64,000 bases of DNA from CAZWLD01 sp964634685 (GTDB lineage: Bacteria > Bacillota_I > Bacilli_A > Acholeplasmatales > JAEDCM01), in NCBI GenBank assembly GCA_964634685.1, contig CAZWLD010000005.1, forward strand, positions 1-64,000, read 5' to 3'. This document shows, one piece after another, positions 33,543 through 42,865 of this stretch. A program made the translations under genes and the position numbers. How positions within the stretch are numbered: position 1 is the first letter of the stretch; each line of letters opens with the position of its first letter. A model generated the notes under the pieces. The model worked only from the letters and a program-made list of their open reading frames with translations. It was not told where the DNA came from and did no database searches.

Positions 33543-34118
33543 ATGAAAATAAATTATCCAATCAATAAGCAAAAAATCAATACCTACAAAACGGCAGCTC
33601 ACCGCGGAATGAATCTTGAGGAGGATATTAATTTATCGAACGAATACTATTTGAGTCATAATATTGCGGTTATTCATAAAAAGCCAACCCCCATCCAGGT
33701 TGTTAAGGTTGATTATCCAATGCGCCAGATGGCTAAAATTACCGAGGCCTATTATAAAATTCCTTCCACAACCGACTACAATGGCATCTATCTAGGCCGC
33801 TATATTGATTTTGAGGCTAAGGAATCAAATAGTACCACCTCTTTTCCTTTAAAAAACATTCATCCGCATCAGGTTTCCCATCTAAAGGCGATTAGCGAGC
33901 ATGGCGGAATCGGCTTTTTAATTGTTTTATTTTCCAAGCTTGGTGAATATTACGTTGTCCCTTTAGATGTTTTGTTCAAATATTGGAATCATATGGATAC
34001 CGATCGTAAGTCCATCCCTATTTCTGAATTTCGGGAAAATTGTTATTTAATTAAAGAATCGGCCTTTCCACGATTGGATTATTTAAAAATTATAAAGGAG
34101 CATTTTATTGAAAAATAA
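33543..34118 (+). CDS. recU: Holliday junction resolvase RecU
   Basis: About 191 aa from ATG 33543 (GGTGAT six bases upstream; GTG at 33534 is inside it). Motifs: RGMNLEEDINLSNEYYL (first helix, Glu), IHKKPTPIQVVKVDYP, TDYNGIYLGRYIDFEAKES with the D-E-x-K catalytic set, FPLKNIHPHQ, and FRENCYLI. Resolves four-way junctions in recombination and segregation. Followed by the class A PBP with an 11-bp overlap, a pairing conserved across Bacillota. Confidence 0.96.
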   Translation: MKINYPINKQKINTYKTAAHRGMNLEEDINLSNEYYLSHNIAVIHKKPTPIQVVKVDYPMRQMAKITEAYYKIPSTTDYNGIYLGRYIDFEAKESNSTTSFPLKNIHPHQVSHLKAISEHGGIGFLIVLFSKLGEYYVVPLDVLFKYWNHMDTDRKSIPISEFRENCYLIKESAFPRLDYLKIIKEHFIEK

Positions 34119-36054
34119 AGCTTATCATCCCCTAAAAATATTTCTTTTAACAGTTTTAATTGGTAGTACAGTCTTTTTAGTCTTTACTACCTTTTTTATT
34201 CTCATTACCATTTCCCAGGTCAAGGAATTAGACACCAATCTTTTATACAAAAACGATACTATTCGCATCTATGATAACCAAGATAATCTAATCACGACTC
34301 TTGGAAGCAAAAAAAGCGAATGGATATCCATCAATGAGATTTCGGAAAATATGAAAAATGCGATTGTATCCATTGAAGATGAACGCTTTTTTTCCCATAA
34401 GGGAATTGATTATAAGAGAATTTTTTCCGCTGCCTTCCATAATGTGAAAAAAGGATCATTACAGGAAGGCGCTTCAACAATTAACCAACAGCTCATCAAA
34501 AATGTTTATTTATCTAATGAAAAAACCTTTACTAGAAAAATTAAGGAAATATATTTAGCTGTCCAATTAGATAAAAAGCTGACCAAAAACCAAATCTTAG
34601 AATGCTATTTAAATAACATTTTATTTGGCAAGCAAATCATTGGGATCAAGGATGCATCTCTTTATTACTTCTATAAAGATCCTAGTGATTTAACGATTAC
34701 TGAAGCCGCCTTCTTGGCCGGTATGATCCAGCTTCCAAACTATTATAATCCCGATACCAATTATGAAGCCTCTTTAAATAGACGAAATCTGGTTTTAAAA
34801 AAAATGCATAAGCTTGGATATATTAAGGATAACGAAATTGATTCCTATTTAAATCATCCCTTAAAGGATGATATTAAGGAAAACCGAACAATGCTCAATT
34901 TTTCCCTGTATTCTTCTTACTTAGATTTAGTCATCAATGAATTAAGAAATGATTATGAATATGATGGAGAAATCAAGATTTACACAAATTATGACTCGGA
35001 AATAAATTATTATATTCATCAAATCATGACAAGCAATGATCTTTTATGCCGCGAGGAAATCCAGGCCGGAATCGTGGCAATGGACTGTAAAAGCGGAGCC
35101 ATCGAAGGAATTGGCGGTTTAAGGAAGCCCGATGTATCCGGTATTAATTATGCCATCACCAAGCATCAGCCCGGTTCGACCATTAAGCCAATCTTAGATT
35201 TTGCGCCTGCCATTGAATATTTAAATTACGGGACTGGAACCTTAATTGATGATTCTAAAATCAATTATCAAAACGGTTCTTCCATCCATAATTGGGACTA
35301 CAAATACAAAGGTCTCATCACAACTCGTCAAGCCTTAGTGGAATCAAGGAACATTCCAGCACTTAAGCTTTTTAAGGAGGTTGGACCCGAAAAATGCTTT
35401 AATCTTGCCCGTAAAGTTGGACTGAACCCCGAAGATGATATCTATGAAGCTAATAGTATCGGCGGCTTTACCTATGGATATTCCGTTTTAGAGATGACGA
35501 ATGCCTATCAAGCCCTAGCCAACAATGGAATCTATATTGAAGGCAAAACCATTCGTTATGTTGAGGGAGCCAAAAAGATTAAAGAGGCAACCCAAAGTGT
35601 GGCAATGAGCTACCAAACTGCCTATATGATAAATGATATGCTAATCGATATTGCCAATATAACAACCCCAATTAAAGGCTTAAAGATTGCGGCCAAAACT
35701 GGCCAAACCAACTTTGATGCGAACACTCTAAAGAACTACAATATTCCCAAAGGAGCGGTTAAGGATTCTTGGTATATCGGCTATACTCCTGATAAGGTTT
35801 TAGGAGTCTGGACAGGATTTAGTAATGTTAGCTCGATTAATTATTTTGATCAAGGTGAAAAAAATATTTGCCGAAATATTTTTAAAGAATTAATATCTAA
35901 ATACGCTCCATATAATCATAACTCCTTCTATAAGCCCGATAATATTGTTTATTCCACTATTGATAAAAAAACCGGAAGGTTAGCTACAAACGAAACACCC
36001 TATTCGGATAAAAAAACAGAAATATTCCTTAGGGGAAGCGAACCAAAATCGTAA
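34108..36054 (+). CDS. Class A penicillin-binding protein (PBP1-type)
   Basis: 648 aa, TTG start behind AAGGAG. One membrane anchor (about 8-38), then a GT51 glycosyltransferase domain (SIEDERFFSHKGIDYKRI, EGASTINQQLIKN, NQILECYLNNILFG) and a transpeptidase domain with SxxK (PGSTIKP), SxN (SRN, about 415) and KTG (KTGQT, about 530). Polymerises and cross-links peptidoglycan. Lacks the long disordered C-terminus of Bacillus PonA. Ends at a strong bidirectional terminator. Confidence 0.95.
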   Translation: MKNKAYHPLKIFLLTVLIGSTVFLVFTTFFILITISQVKELDTNLLYKNDTIRIYDNQDNLITTLGSKKSEWISINEISENMKNAIVSIEDERFFSHKGIDYKRIFSAAFHNVKKGSLQEGASTINQQLIKNVYLSNEKTFTRKIKEIYLAVQLDKKLTKNQILECYLNNILFGKQIIGIKDASLYYFYKDPSDLTITEAAFLAGMIQLPNYYNPDTNYEASLNRRNLVLKKMHKLGYIKDNEIDSYLNHPLKDDIKENRTMLNFSLYSSYLDLVINELRNDYEYDGEIKIYTNYDSEINYYIHQIMTSNDLLCREEIQAGIVAMDCKSGAIEGIGGLRKPDVSGINYAITKHQPGSTIKPILDFAPAIEYLNYGTGTLIDDSKINYQNGSSIHNWDYKYKGLITTRQALVESRNIPALKLFKEVGPEKCFNLARKVGLNPEDDIYEANSIGGFTYGYSVLEMTNAYQALANNGIYIEGKTIRYVEGAKKIKEATQSVAMSYQTAYMINDMLIDIANITTPIKGLKIAAKTGQTNFDANTLKNYNIPKGAVKDSWYIGYTPDKVLGVWTGFSNVSSINYFDQGEKNICRNIFKELISKYAPYNHNSFYKPDNIVYSTIDKKTGRLATNETPYSDKKTEIFLRGSEPKS

Positions 36055-36059
36055 AAAAA

Positions 36060-36084
36060 AGGTGTCAGCTCGACACCTTTTTAT
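36060..36084. terminator. Bidirectional terminator between PBP1 and the thiT operon
   Basis: GGTGTC-AGCTC-GACACC flanked by A7 and TTTTTATT, so it works for the convergent genes on both sides. Confidence 0.85.
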
Positions 36085-36479
36085 TGTTCTTTTTTCTTAC
36101 TTTCAAGGTAGGAAATAACACCATAAGCTAAGATAAAGGCTCCAAAAATGGCCCAAACAAAATAATTTGCACATGGTTTACTTTTCCAAATCATCTTAAA
36201 GCCAAGGCCTAATGGATAGAAGGTCATAAGGAAGCCTAAGATTTGGTATCCATATGGATATAATAAGCCTAATTCTTGATTTTTCTTGGCGCGAACAAGA
36301 TGCGTAATACCTGTAACTAAGACAATGATTCCCGCAACTAATAAGGTAATATAATCAGCATTAACAGATACATCTGTTCCATAGCCATCATCATAAACAC
36401 TAAATGATTGAATGGCTAAAACTAAATAAAGAATTGTGAAGAACGCTCCAAAAAGCGTTGTTAATATCGCCTTTTTCAT
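36081..36479 (-). CDS. Hypothetical four-helix membrane protein downstream of thiT
   Basis: 132 aa with four hydrophobic segments and a charged lysine-rich tail (LESKKKEQ). One conserved-looking pair of helices, LVAGIIVLVTGITHLVR and IFGAFILAYGVISYL, but no family I can name. Start ATG abuts and shares a base with the thiT stop, so it is co-transcribed under the TPP riboswitch. A role linked to thiamine uptake is inferred from that. Confidence 0.6.
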   Translation of the reverse strand: MKKAILTTLFGAFFTILYLVLAIQSFSVYDDGYGTDVSVNADYITLLVAGIIVLVTGITHLVRAKKNQELGLLYPYGYQILGFLMTFYPLGLGFKMIWKSKPCANYFVWAIFGAFILAYGVISYLESKKKEQ

Positions 36480-37099
36480 TATTCTTCCTCCTTTACATCA
36501 GGGCTTAGGAATTGTGGATAAAATTTGGCAAGTAAAACCATTAAGCCGGTACAAATAACAATATTTGGAAGACAATATAAGCCGTTGTAGATTGCTGAAT
36601 AACCCCATCCTGTAACTCCCCACATTTCTCCTGGCCAGAAAAAGCCTCCGGCTAAGAAATGACAAAGGAATTTTAAAGCTCCTCCAATAATTGTTCCGAT
36701 TAAAATAAAGGTTAGCTTTCCCTTAAATTCTGTGCTTTGTTGGTATTTCTTCGAGAATGCTCCCGCAAATCCAACAACTGTATATGCTAAGACATAGTCA
36801 AGCATAACTTGGATTAGTGGTCCACAAACACGTAAAAAATCGTTATCAAAGCTTGCACCATTGATTACATAAATACCCGAAAGCATTTGAATCAAGCTTA
36901 AAATTAATCCGCAAATCAAACCAGGAACTAATCCTCTTCGATATGCAATAATAAAGATTGGAATCATGGCAACACCAATTGATCCTCCATTTGGAAATAC
37001 TCCCTTAAAAATTCCACCCTGTAGGGCATCAAGAGCAAATCCCAAAGCCGCAAATATTCCTATTTCGGCCATTACCTTAACGGTAAGTTTTTGTTTCAT
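36479..37099 (-). CDS. thiT: Thiamine transporter ThiT (ECF S component)
   Basis: 206 aa with about six membrane helices. The N-terminal part MAEIGIFAALGFALDALQG and the GGSIGVAMIPIFIIAYRRG block carry the substrate-specificity signature of ThiT, and the C-terminal GYSAIYNGLYCLPNI contains the aromatic/thiamine-binding region. Works with the shared EcfAA'T module encoded elsewhere. AAGGAGAAG upstream. A TPP riboswitch and terminator precede it, so expression falls when thiamine pyrophosphate is plentiful. Confidence 0.93.
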   Translation of the reverse strand: MKQKLTVKVMAEIGIFAALGFALDALQGGIFKGVFPNGGSIGVAMIPIFIIAYRRGLVPGLICGLILSLIQMLSGIYVINGASFDNDFLRVCGPLIQVMLDYVLAYTVVGFAGAFSKKYQQSTEFKGKLTFILIGTIIGGALKFLCHFLAGGFFWPGEMWGVTGWGYSAIYNGLYCLPNIVICTGLMVLLAKFYPQFLSPDVKEEE

Positions 37100-37130
37100 T
37101 TTTCTCTTCTCCTTTTAAATTGAATTTGAG

Positions 37131-37163
37131 CCTTAATAAAAAAAGCTCTTCTAAAAGAAGAAC
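37131..37163 (-). terminator. Riboswitch-controlled terminator upstream of thiT
   Basis: Minus-strand TCTTCT-TTT-AGAAGA, then GCTTTTTTTATT, between the TPP aptamer and thiT. It is the expected expression platform for transcription attenuation. Confidence 0.7.
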
Positions 37164-37180
37164 GACATAAAAAAATATGT

Positions 37181-37257
37181 TGTCCCTCCGCTAGCATTAC
37201 CTAGATCAGGTTTATGGGTCGTTAACTTAATAACCTCTCAGCCGAAGCTCCCCAGTA
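37181..37257 (-). promoter_or_regulatory. TPP riboswitch aptamer (THI element)
   Basis: The minus strand carries the conserved core: GGGGAGC at the 5' end, GCTGAGAGG (P2-J2 CTGAGA), GACCC, and AACCTGATCTAGGTAATGC then GCGGAGGGA at the 3' end. These are all the family's invariant blocks in the right order. Placed about 80 bp upstream of thiT with a terminator between. Confidence 0.97.
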
Positions 37258-37324
37258 ATCTACAAATTAATTATACATATTTTTTTAAATTATTTCTATA
37301 ATATTTTAAAATGAAAGCATTTTC

Positions 37325-37675
37325 TTAGCCTTTAGGCTTAAAAATTATCCCCGCTAAAAAGGAAAATAAAATCGCGGCTGTTATTCCAGAAGCTGTTAGG
37401 TCAAACATTCCCATTCCAATTCCTAAAAATCCGACCTCCTTGGTCTTCTCTAATGCCCCATGTAGTAAGGAATGACCAAAGGACGTAATTGGCAATAAGG
37501 CTCCAGCTCCAGCAAACTCGATGAGCTTATCATAAATATTAAATCCATCGAGGACAGCCCCAATAACGACAAATAAAACGGTAATATGACCAGGCGTTAG
37601 CTTAAATTTATCCATGATTAATTGACCAATTGCACAAATTAATCCCCCAACTAAAAAAGCATATAGAAAAATCAT
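37325..37675 (-). CDS. spoVAE: Stage V sporulation protein AE (SpoVAEb-type)
   Basis: 116 aa, four hydrophobic segments: [29 protein letters not shown] and [12 protein letters not shown], with GXGMFDLT near the end. Matches the SpoVAEb half of the SpoVA channel that moves Ca-DPA into the forespore and out on germination. The ATG overlaps the spoVAD stop (TAATG). Confidence 0.92.
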   Translation of the reverse strand: MIFLYAFLVGGLICAIGQLIMDKFKLTPGHITVLFVVIGAVLDGFNIYDKLIEFAGAGALLPITSFGHSLLHGALEKTKEVGFLGIGMGMFDLTASGITAAILFSFLAGIIFKPKG

Positions 37676-38676
37676 TACATATCACTCCTTAAAACTATTG
37701 CATGGGCAATAGCGGGAATTGTTTCCTTTTGATTGATAATCAAAGGATTTAATAAGGCACCCGTCCCGCACAATAATACCCTTTTATATTTACCTGTTTT
37801 AAGCATTTGATAAATATAGCCAAAGCTTACAATGCCAATACAAGCGCATCCGGAACCACCCGCAAAGACGGTTTCATCATCAGGATTATAAACCATTAAT
37901 CCTGCATCCTCATGATTTTTATCGATGTTATAGCCATAATTATTGAGGATTTCTCTAACAATTGGTTTACCAACGCTTGATAAATCACCAGTTAAAATCA
38001 AATCATAGTCGATGGGCTTGGTTTTAAAATCCTCAAAATGGGCCTTCAAGGTCATGGCAGCGGCCGGGGCCATCGCACTTCCCATATCAAACGGATTATT
38101 GGCTCCAACATCGATTACTCTTCCCATCGTACCACCTTCAAGCTTTATTTTTCCGTCCCTAGAGACTAATATAGCCGAGGCTCCACTGACTGTTGAGGTA
38201 CTCGTTTTTGGCTTTGGTCCCCCATATTCGGTGGGGTTTCGGTATTGTCTTTCGGAATCGGCATAATGACTCGAGGTTGAAGCTATCACTCTTTTCCCAT
38301 TATGAGAATCAACGATAATACCACCAATTAAGGCTCCCAAAATTGCCGTTGAACACGCTCCATAAATTCCTAAAACGGGAATATTATAATCTCTTAAGCA
38401 ATAATTTGTGATGACATTTTGATTAATCAAATCACCAGAAATGGCCATATCAATATCGGTATCCTGGTAGTGGGTCTTCTTTAATAAAATATCGATTGCT
38501 TCCTTTAGTAATGCTTGTTCGGCTTTTTCCCATGAATCTTCATTCATATGAAGATTAGAAAAGCTATAGTCATAATAATATCCTAACGGCCCGAGTGCCT
38601 CCTTAGGACCGGTAACCGTTGATGTTTCTTCAATACTAACATTGTTAAATAAAAAGGATTGATTTCCAATTTTCAA
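37675..38676 (-). CDS. spoVAD: Stage V sporulation protein AD
   Basis: About 333 aa. Thiolase-like fold that binds dipicolinic acid on the SpoVA complex. Motifs: [34 protein letters not shown] (the nucleophile-region CST), [32 protein letters not shown], and the C-terminal [13 protein letters not shown] at 38676 is chosen since GGGAGG lies a few bases before it and it overlaps the spoVAC stop (TTGA); the upstream in-frame GTG at 38691 is less likely. Confidence 0.95.
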   Translation of the reverse strand: MKIGNQSFLFNNVSIEETSTVTGPKEALGPLGYYYDYSFSNLHMNEDSWEKAEQALLKEAIDILLKKTHYQDTDIDMAISGDLINQNVITNYCLRDYNIPVLGIYGACSTAILGALIGGIIVDSHNGKRVIASTSSHYADSERQYRNPTEYGGPKPKTSTSTVSGASAILVSRDGKIKLEGGTMGRVIDVGANNPFDMGSAMAPAAAMTLKAHFEDFKTKPIDYDLILTGDLSSVGKPIVREILNNYGYNIDKNHEDAGLMVYNPDDETVFAGGSGCACIGIVSFGYIYQMLKTGKYKRVLLCGTGALLNPLIINQKETIPAIAHAIVLRSDM

Positions 38677-39122
38677 AATAAGACCTCCCACAAATATCTA
38701 ATAATTCCAATTATATAGGCCGATACCACACCAAAGGTAATGACCGCACCGGCTATTTTGAAAATATTATTTGCAATACCCAAAACAATTCCTTCTGATT
38801 TATATTCAATAGCTGAGGATGCCATCGCATTCGCAAAGCCGGTTATTGGTACAAAGGCCCCAGCTTTAGCGATTTGTCCAAATTTGTCATAGATTCCAAA
38901 TCCTGTCAAAAGGATAGCTATAATAATCATTGAAACCGACATTAAGCTTTGACTGATTTTTTCATCAAAGCCAAAATTGGTGTATATTACAATTAGGATT
39001 TGACCAAATATCGAAATAAGTCCTCCGAATAAAAAGGCCATACTAGTGTTTTTTAAATAATTTGGCTTTTCTTCATGTTTTTTGATTACCTCAAGACAAT
39101 ATTCTTTTTCTTTTTCATTCAT
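38673..39122 (-). CDS. spoVAC: Stage V sporulation protein AC
   Basis: About 149 aa from ATG 39122 (GGAGG seven bases upstream). Four membrane segments; MAFLFGGLISIFGQILI and ITGFANAMASSAIEYKSEG are typical SpoVAC pieces. SpoVAC is the mechanosensitive-type channel part of SpoVA. First of three spoVA genes; spoVAA, AB and AF are absent, which is common in Clostridia and other non-Bacillus spore formers. Confidence 0.93.
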   Translation of the reverse strand: MNEKEKEYCLEVIKKHEEKPNYLKNTSMAFLFGGLISIFGQILIVIYTNFGFDEKISQSLMSVSMIIIAILLTGFGIYDKFGQIAKAGAFVPITGFANAMASSAIEYKSEGIVLGIANNIFKIAGAVITFGVVSAYIIGIIRYLWEVLF

Positions 39123-39311
39123 CAAAAAAACCTCCATAATTATGATTTACATATTTTTAGAGGTTATACGAAAATAAATTGTTATACAACAATAAAAAAA
39201 ACAGTCATTACAACTGCTTTATATGTAATTATTTTTATTTGTTTTAGTCAAAATATTTGATGAAACCAAATAAAGTGAATAATCTTTCCTCAAATAATTT
39301 GACGTTCGACA

Positions 39312-40421
39312 CTATTTTTTTAAAATATCAACATATTCTTTATATACATATGTTCTTCTTTTTTTAGAATCATTGGCCACTTGTAATATTCCTAATTCAA
39401 CATATTTGTTTATTGTTCGATTGACCTTATAATAATCAATACCAGTCTTTTCACTAGTGTTTTTTGCGTCAATTATGGGATTCTTTTCTAAAAATAATAA
39501 TAGCCAATTATTTTTTTCATTAACCAATTTTAGATTTTTATTTCTTAATAATACTAATGAACTAATACATTCAATTGATTCTTTACAAATTTCAATAATT
39601 CCTTGTAAAAAGAAATCGATCCATCCAATATAATCATCTCTTAATCTAACATTAGACATTCTATCGTAATATTCTAATTGATTTCTTTTTAGATAATATG
39701 ATAGATATAAACATGGATAATCTAGCTTACCTTTACTCATTAAATACGATAATATTAACATTCTTCCCACTCTACCATTTCCATCTAAAAAGGGATGTAT
39801 TGTTTCAAACTGATAATGTATTAATGCAGCTTTTATTAAATCGTCAATCCTCGAATCCTCATTAATATATTTTTCTAAATCAGAAATGCATTCTTCCATA
39901 TCAATTACTGTAGGAGGAATATACTTAGCATTTTTTAAAGTTGAGCCAGCAGCTCCTATCCAATTTTGAGAACGTCTGAATTCTCCAGGATTTTTTTCTT
40001 TTCCACGTACACCTTGCAATAATACTTCATGTATTTTTTTTATATATCTACCGCATATAGGAAGCTCTTTTGTTAATTCAATTGAATAATTCGTTGCCTT
40101 AACATAATTAATAACTTCTTCAATATCAACATTTGTACTATTATCATTACTTGTATCCAAAATATCTTCTAAAGTTGCTTGCGTCCCTTCTATTTGACTG
40201 CTATGTAAGGCTTCTTTTCTAACATATGCACCTAAAAACATATCAATATCGACTATATTAGATGCCAAACCATTTAATTTGCCCAATTGAAAATTAGCTT
40301 CTGTCAATAATTCTAATGTTCTTCTATCAAAATCTAATTCTATATTTTGTAATGGTGTTGGATAAAATGATTTATAACTCATATCACCACTTAAATTAAT
40401 TTTATAAATTCCTGATTTCAC
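39312..40421 (-). CDS. Fic family protein (AMPylase) with winged-helix C-terminus
   Basis: 369 aa, GTG start behind AGGTGATGATAT. N-terminal Fic_N region with the inhibitory helix motif S74-x3-E78-G79 (SSQIEGT), a Fic core with HPFLDGNGRVGR (209-220) and its catalytic H209, flap KNAKYIPP, and a C-terminal winged helix (TSEKTGIDYYKVNRTINKYVELGIL). Fic proteins transfer AMP or other groups to protein hydroxyls; the N-terminal glutamate keeps them off. Closest to chromosomal class II stand-alone Fic proteins. Flanked by AT-rich gaps and an inverted repeat, which fits accessory DNA. Confidence 0.9.
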   Translation of the reverse strand: MKSGIYKINLSGDMSYKSFYPTPLQNIELDFDRRTLELLTEANFQLGKLNGLASNIVDIDMFLGAYVRKEALHSSQIEGTQATLEDILDTSNDNSTNVDIEEVINYVKATNYSIELTKELPICGRYIKKIHEVLLQGVRGKEKNPGEFRRSQNWIGAAGSTLKNAKYIPPTVIDMEECISDLEKYINEDSRIDDLIKAALIHYQFETIHPFLDGNGRVGRMLILSYLMSKGKLDYPCLYLSYYLKRNQLEYYDRMSNVRLRDDYIGWIDFFLQGIIEICKESIECISSLVLLRNKNLKLVNEKNNWLLLFLEKNPIIDAKNTSEKTGIDYYKVNRTINKYVELGILQVANDSKKRRTYVYKEYVDILKK

Positions 40422-40449
40422 ATATCATCACCTATAATTATTATAAAAT

Positions 40450-40496
40450 AAAAATGCAAATTAATCAACAACATCATTACTTTAATTTGCATTTTT
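40450..40496. terminator. Inverted repeat, probable bidirectional terminator
   Basis: AAAAATGCAAATTAA pairs with TTAATTTGCATTTTT around a loop of about 18 nt. Lies upstream of the Fic gene start and downstream of nothing on the plus strand, so a regulatory or structural role is as likely. Confidence 0.4.
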
Positions 40497-40663
40497 TTAT
40501 TGTTTTTGCAAATTAACGTTCAAAAGACACTTAATAATTTGCAAAATTTATTTTTTAAAAAAGAAAAGCCATCGCAAAAGATCTGTTTTTCGCAGAAATT
40601 ATTTTGGTAAAATAAATCATAAGTTAGCCAACTATTCAAAACTTATACTCCGATTATAATATT

Positions 40664-40690
40664 ATAAAAAAAGCAGTATAAGCTGCTTTT
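40664..40690 (-). terminator. Terminator after the ABC-F gene
   Basis: Minus-strand AAAGCAG-CTTATA-CTGCTTT with a T7 tail, two bases behind the stop codon. Confidence 0.8.
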
Positions 40691-40691
40691 C

Positions 40692-42245
40692 CTAAATAAT
40701 CTTTGTTGTATAATCCTCAATATTGATAACCTTATCAACTAAGCCGTCATAGAAGCTTGGGTCATGACTAACAAGAATAATTGTTCCCTTGTATTTTTGT
40801 AATGCTTCCTTTAGAGCTTCCTTAGCCAAAATATCAAGATGATTAGTCGGCTCATCTAAAACTAATAAATTCGTTTCTTGCAACATTAATTTACAAAGAC
40901 GAACCTTGGCATTTTCGCCTCCCGATAAAACCATCATCAAAGATTCAATGTGATTTTTCGTCAAGCCACAGGATGCTAAAGCTCCTCTTACCTCAGCGTT
41001 TGTCATTGATGGATATAAATCCCAAACCTCATCTAACGCCGTTTTTTTATTATCAATTGATTCTTGCTCAAAATAGCCAATCTCTAGGGTTGGATTAACA
41101 TCAATTTCGCCACTAAGCAAAGGAATAATTCCAAGCATTGATTTTAAAAGTGTTGATTTTCCAATACCATTAACACCTCTTATTGCCACCTTTTCATTGC
41201 GGAAAAAGGTCATATTTAAAGGCTTTGACAAAGGCTCAGTATAGCCAATCACCGCATCATGTAATTCAAATAAAACCCGGCCTGGTGTCCTGGCCTCCTT
41301 GAAGGTAAAGGTTGGCTTGACTTTTTCCTTTATTGGTTCAATGATTTCCATTTTATCGAGCTTTTTTTGACGGCTATTAGCCATATTTCTCGTCGCAACG
41401 CGCGCTTTATTGCGGGCAATAAAATCCTCAAGGTCTCTAATTTCTCTTTGTTGAGCCTCATATAAAGCATTTTGTTGTTGCTTTTTCGTTTCATACATCT
41501 TTAAAAAGTTTTCATAATTTCCGCTATATCTAGTTAAAATACCTCTTTCAACATGATAAATAACATTGGTAACCTCATTTAAAAATTCCATTTCATGTGA
41601 GACTAAAATAAAGGCATTTTCATAATTTAACAAATAATTCCTTAGCCAATTAATCTGTTCAACATCCAAGAAATTGGTCGGCTCATCTAAAATCAATATT
41701 TGCGGATTTTCTAACAAAAGCTTTGTCAACAAAACCTTGGATCTTTGTCCGCCCGATAACATCGTTACATCCTTATCTAAACCAATTTCGGTTAAGCCTA
41801 ACCCTCTTGCGACTTCCTCAATTTTCGCATCTAATGAATAAAAGCCACTTGATTCTAAAATCGATTGCATTTCGCCAATATCCTCTAATAATAAATTCAT
41901 TTCATCGTCGCTAGCATCGCTCATTTTCATATAAGCCTCACCGATTTCCTCCTCAAGCTTATACATTTCCTTAAAGGCATCCCGTAAAACCTCACGAATT
42001 GTCTTTCCCGGTGTTAAGGTTGTATATTGATCTAAATAGCCAACATGAAGATGCTTAGCCCATTCAATTTTTCCTTCATCAGGAGTAATATTGCCTAATA
42101 AAATATTGATAAATGTCGATTTTCCTTCGCCATTAGCGCCAATTAATCCGATATGCTCTCCTTTTAGTAAACGGAAATTAGCATTATCTAAAATGATTCT
42201 TTCACCAAAGCCATGGGTCACATTTTTAGCCGTTAATAAACTCAT
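40692..42245 (-). CDS. ABC-F family ATPase (YkpA/YbiT-like)
   Basis: 517 aa, two ABC cassettes and no membrane segment. Cassette 1: GANGEGKST (35-43), signature LSGGQRSKV, Walker B LLLDEPTNFLD. A charged linker follows (AQQREIRDLEDFIARNKARVATR). Cassette 2: GVNGIGKST, LSGGENAKV, LVLDEPTNHLD. ABC-F proteins act on ribosomes, either relieving stalling or conferring antibiotic protection; no extended arm as in Msr/Lsa proteins is seen, so a housekeeping member is likelier. Confidence 0.92.
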   Translation of the reverse strand: MSLLTAKNVTHGFGERIILDNANFRLLKGEHIGLIGANGEGKSTFINILLGNITPDEGKIEWAKHLHVGYLDQYTTLTPGKTIREVLRDAFKEMYKLEEEIGEAYMKMSDASDDEMNLLLEDIGEMQSILESSGFYSLDAKIEEVARGLGLTEIGLDKDVTMLSGGQRSKVLLTKLLLENPQILILDEPTNFLDVEQINWLRNYLLNYENAFILVSHEMEFLNEVTNVIYHVERGILTRYSGNYENFLKMYETKKQQQNALYEAQQREIRDLEDFIARNKARVATRNMANSRQKKLDKMEIIEPIKEKVKPTFTFKEARTPGRVLFELHDAVIGYTEPLSKPLNMTFFRNEKVAIRGVNGIGKSTLLKSMLGIIPLLSGEIDVNPTLEIGYFEQESIDNKKTALDEVWDLYPSMTNAEVRGALASCGLTKNHIESLMMVLSGGENAKVRLCKLMLQETNLLVLDEPTNHLDILAKEALKEALQKYKGTIILVSHDPSFYDGLVDKVINIEDYTTKII

Positions 42246-42295
42246 ATCATCTACCTCACAGTCTTTGTTAGTATATCATATAAATATTTAATTAT

Positions 42296-42865
42296 CTAGA
42301 TAAAATCATTTTCATATTTAATTTGGTCCAAAATTCTTTTTATGGTTTTACTTACATAGCTTTGACTTTTATTTAATAAAAAACCAATATCTAATTCCGT
42401 AAGATTATATTTAAACCGTAAAATCATGATGTTTTTTTCATAATCCTTTAAACCAATAATCAAATCATCAAAGAAAAATCTTTCGCCAGTAAACCTTGCT
42501 TCATCAAAATTCGCAATAAACCGATAGGTCATTGCGCTTATTACCTCTTCCTTCGTACAATTCAAATCGCGCATAACCTCTTCAATTCGAAAGCCATCTA
42601 ATTTGTTGATGTGGCTAATCACCCTAATAACATTTTTAGGTAACCTCATCAGATTATAATCTCTGATTTCTTTTTTAATTGAACCAATAATATGCTTAGC
42701 CGCAAAGGTTGAAAATTGATAGCCTAATTTTGAATCAAAAGCCTTAACAGCCGCATATAATCCCATCAAGCCAGCTTGATATAAATCATCGTCCGGCAAT
42801 TGTCCCTTGAAGCGATGGGCTATATGCCTAACTAAAGGGATATTTTCATAAAAGCTATTGTCCAA
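42296..42865 (-). CDS. sigF: Forespore sigma factor SigF (short form)
   Basis: About 189 aa from TTG 42865, preceded by AGAGAGGAT and overlapping the spoIIAB stop by 11 bp; a longer frame to 43075 only runs antisense-free through spoIIAB and is rejected. Region 2: NIPLVRHIAHRFKGQLPDDDLYQAG..GLYAAVKAFD, with YQFSTFAAKHIIGSIKKEIRD (2.4). Region 4: LKDYEKNIMILRFKYNLT and SQSYVSKTIKRI as helix-turn-helix. Bacillus SigF has 255 aa; here region 3 is much reduced. Last gene of spoIIA, so SigF is likely held by SpoIIAB until polar septation. Confidence 0.88.
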   Translation of the reverse strand: MDNSFYENIPLVRHIAHRFKGQLPDDDLYQAGLMGLYAAVKAFDSKLGYQFSTFAAKHIIGSIKKEIRDYNLMRLPKNVIRVISHINKLDGFRIEEVMRDLNCTKEEVISAMTYRFIANFDEARFTGERFFFDDLIIGLKDYEKNIMILRFKYNLTELDIGFLLNKSQSYVSKTIKRILDQIKYENDFI

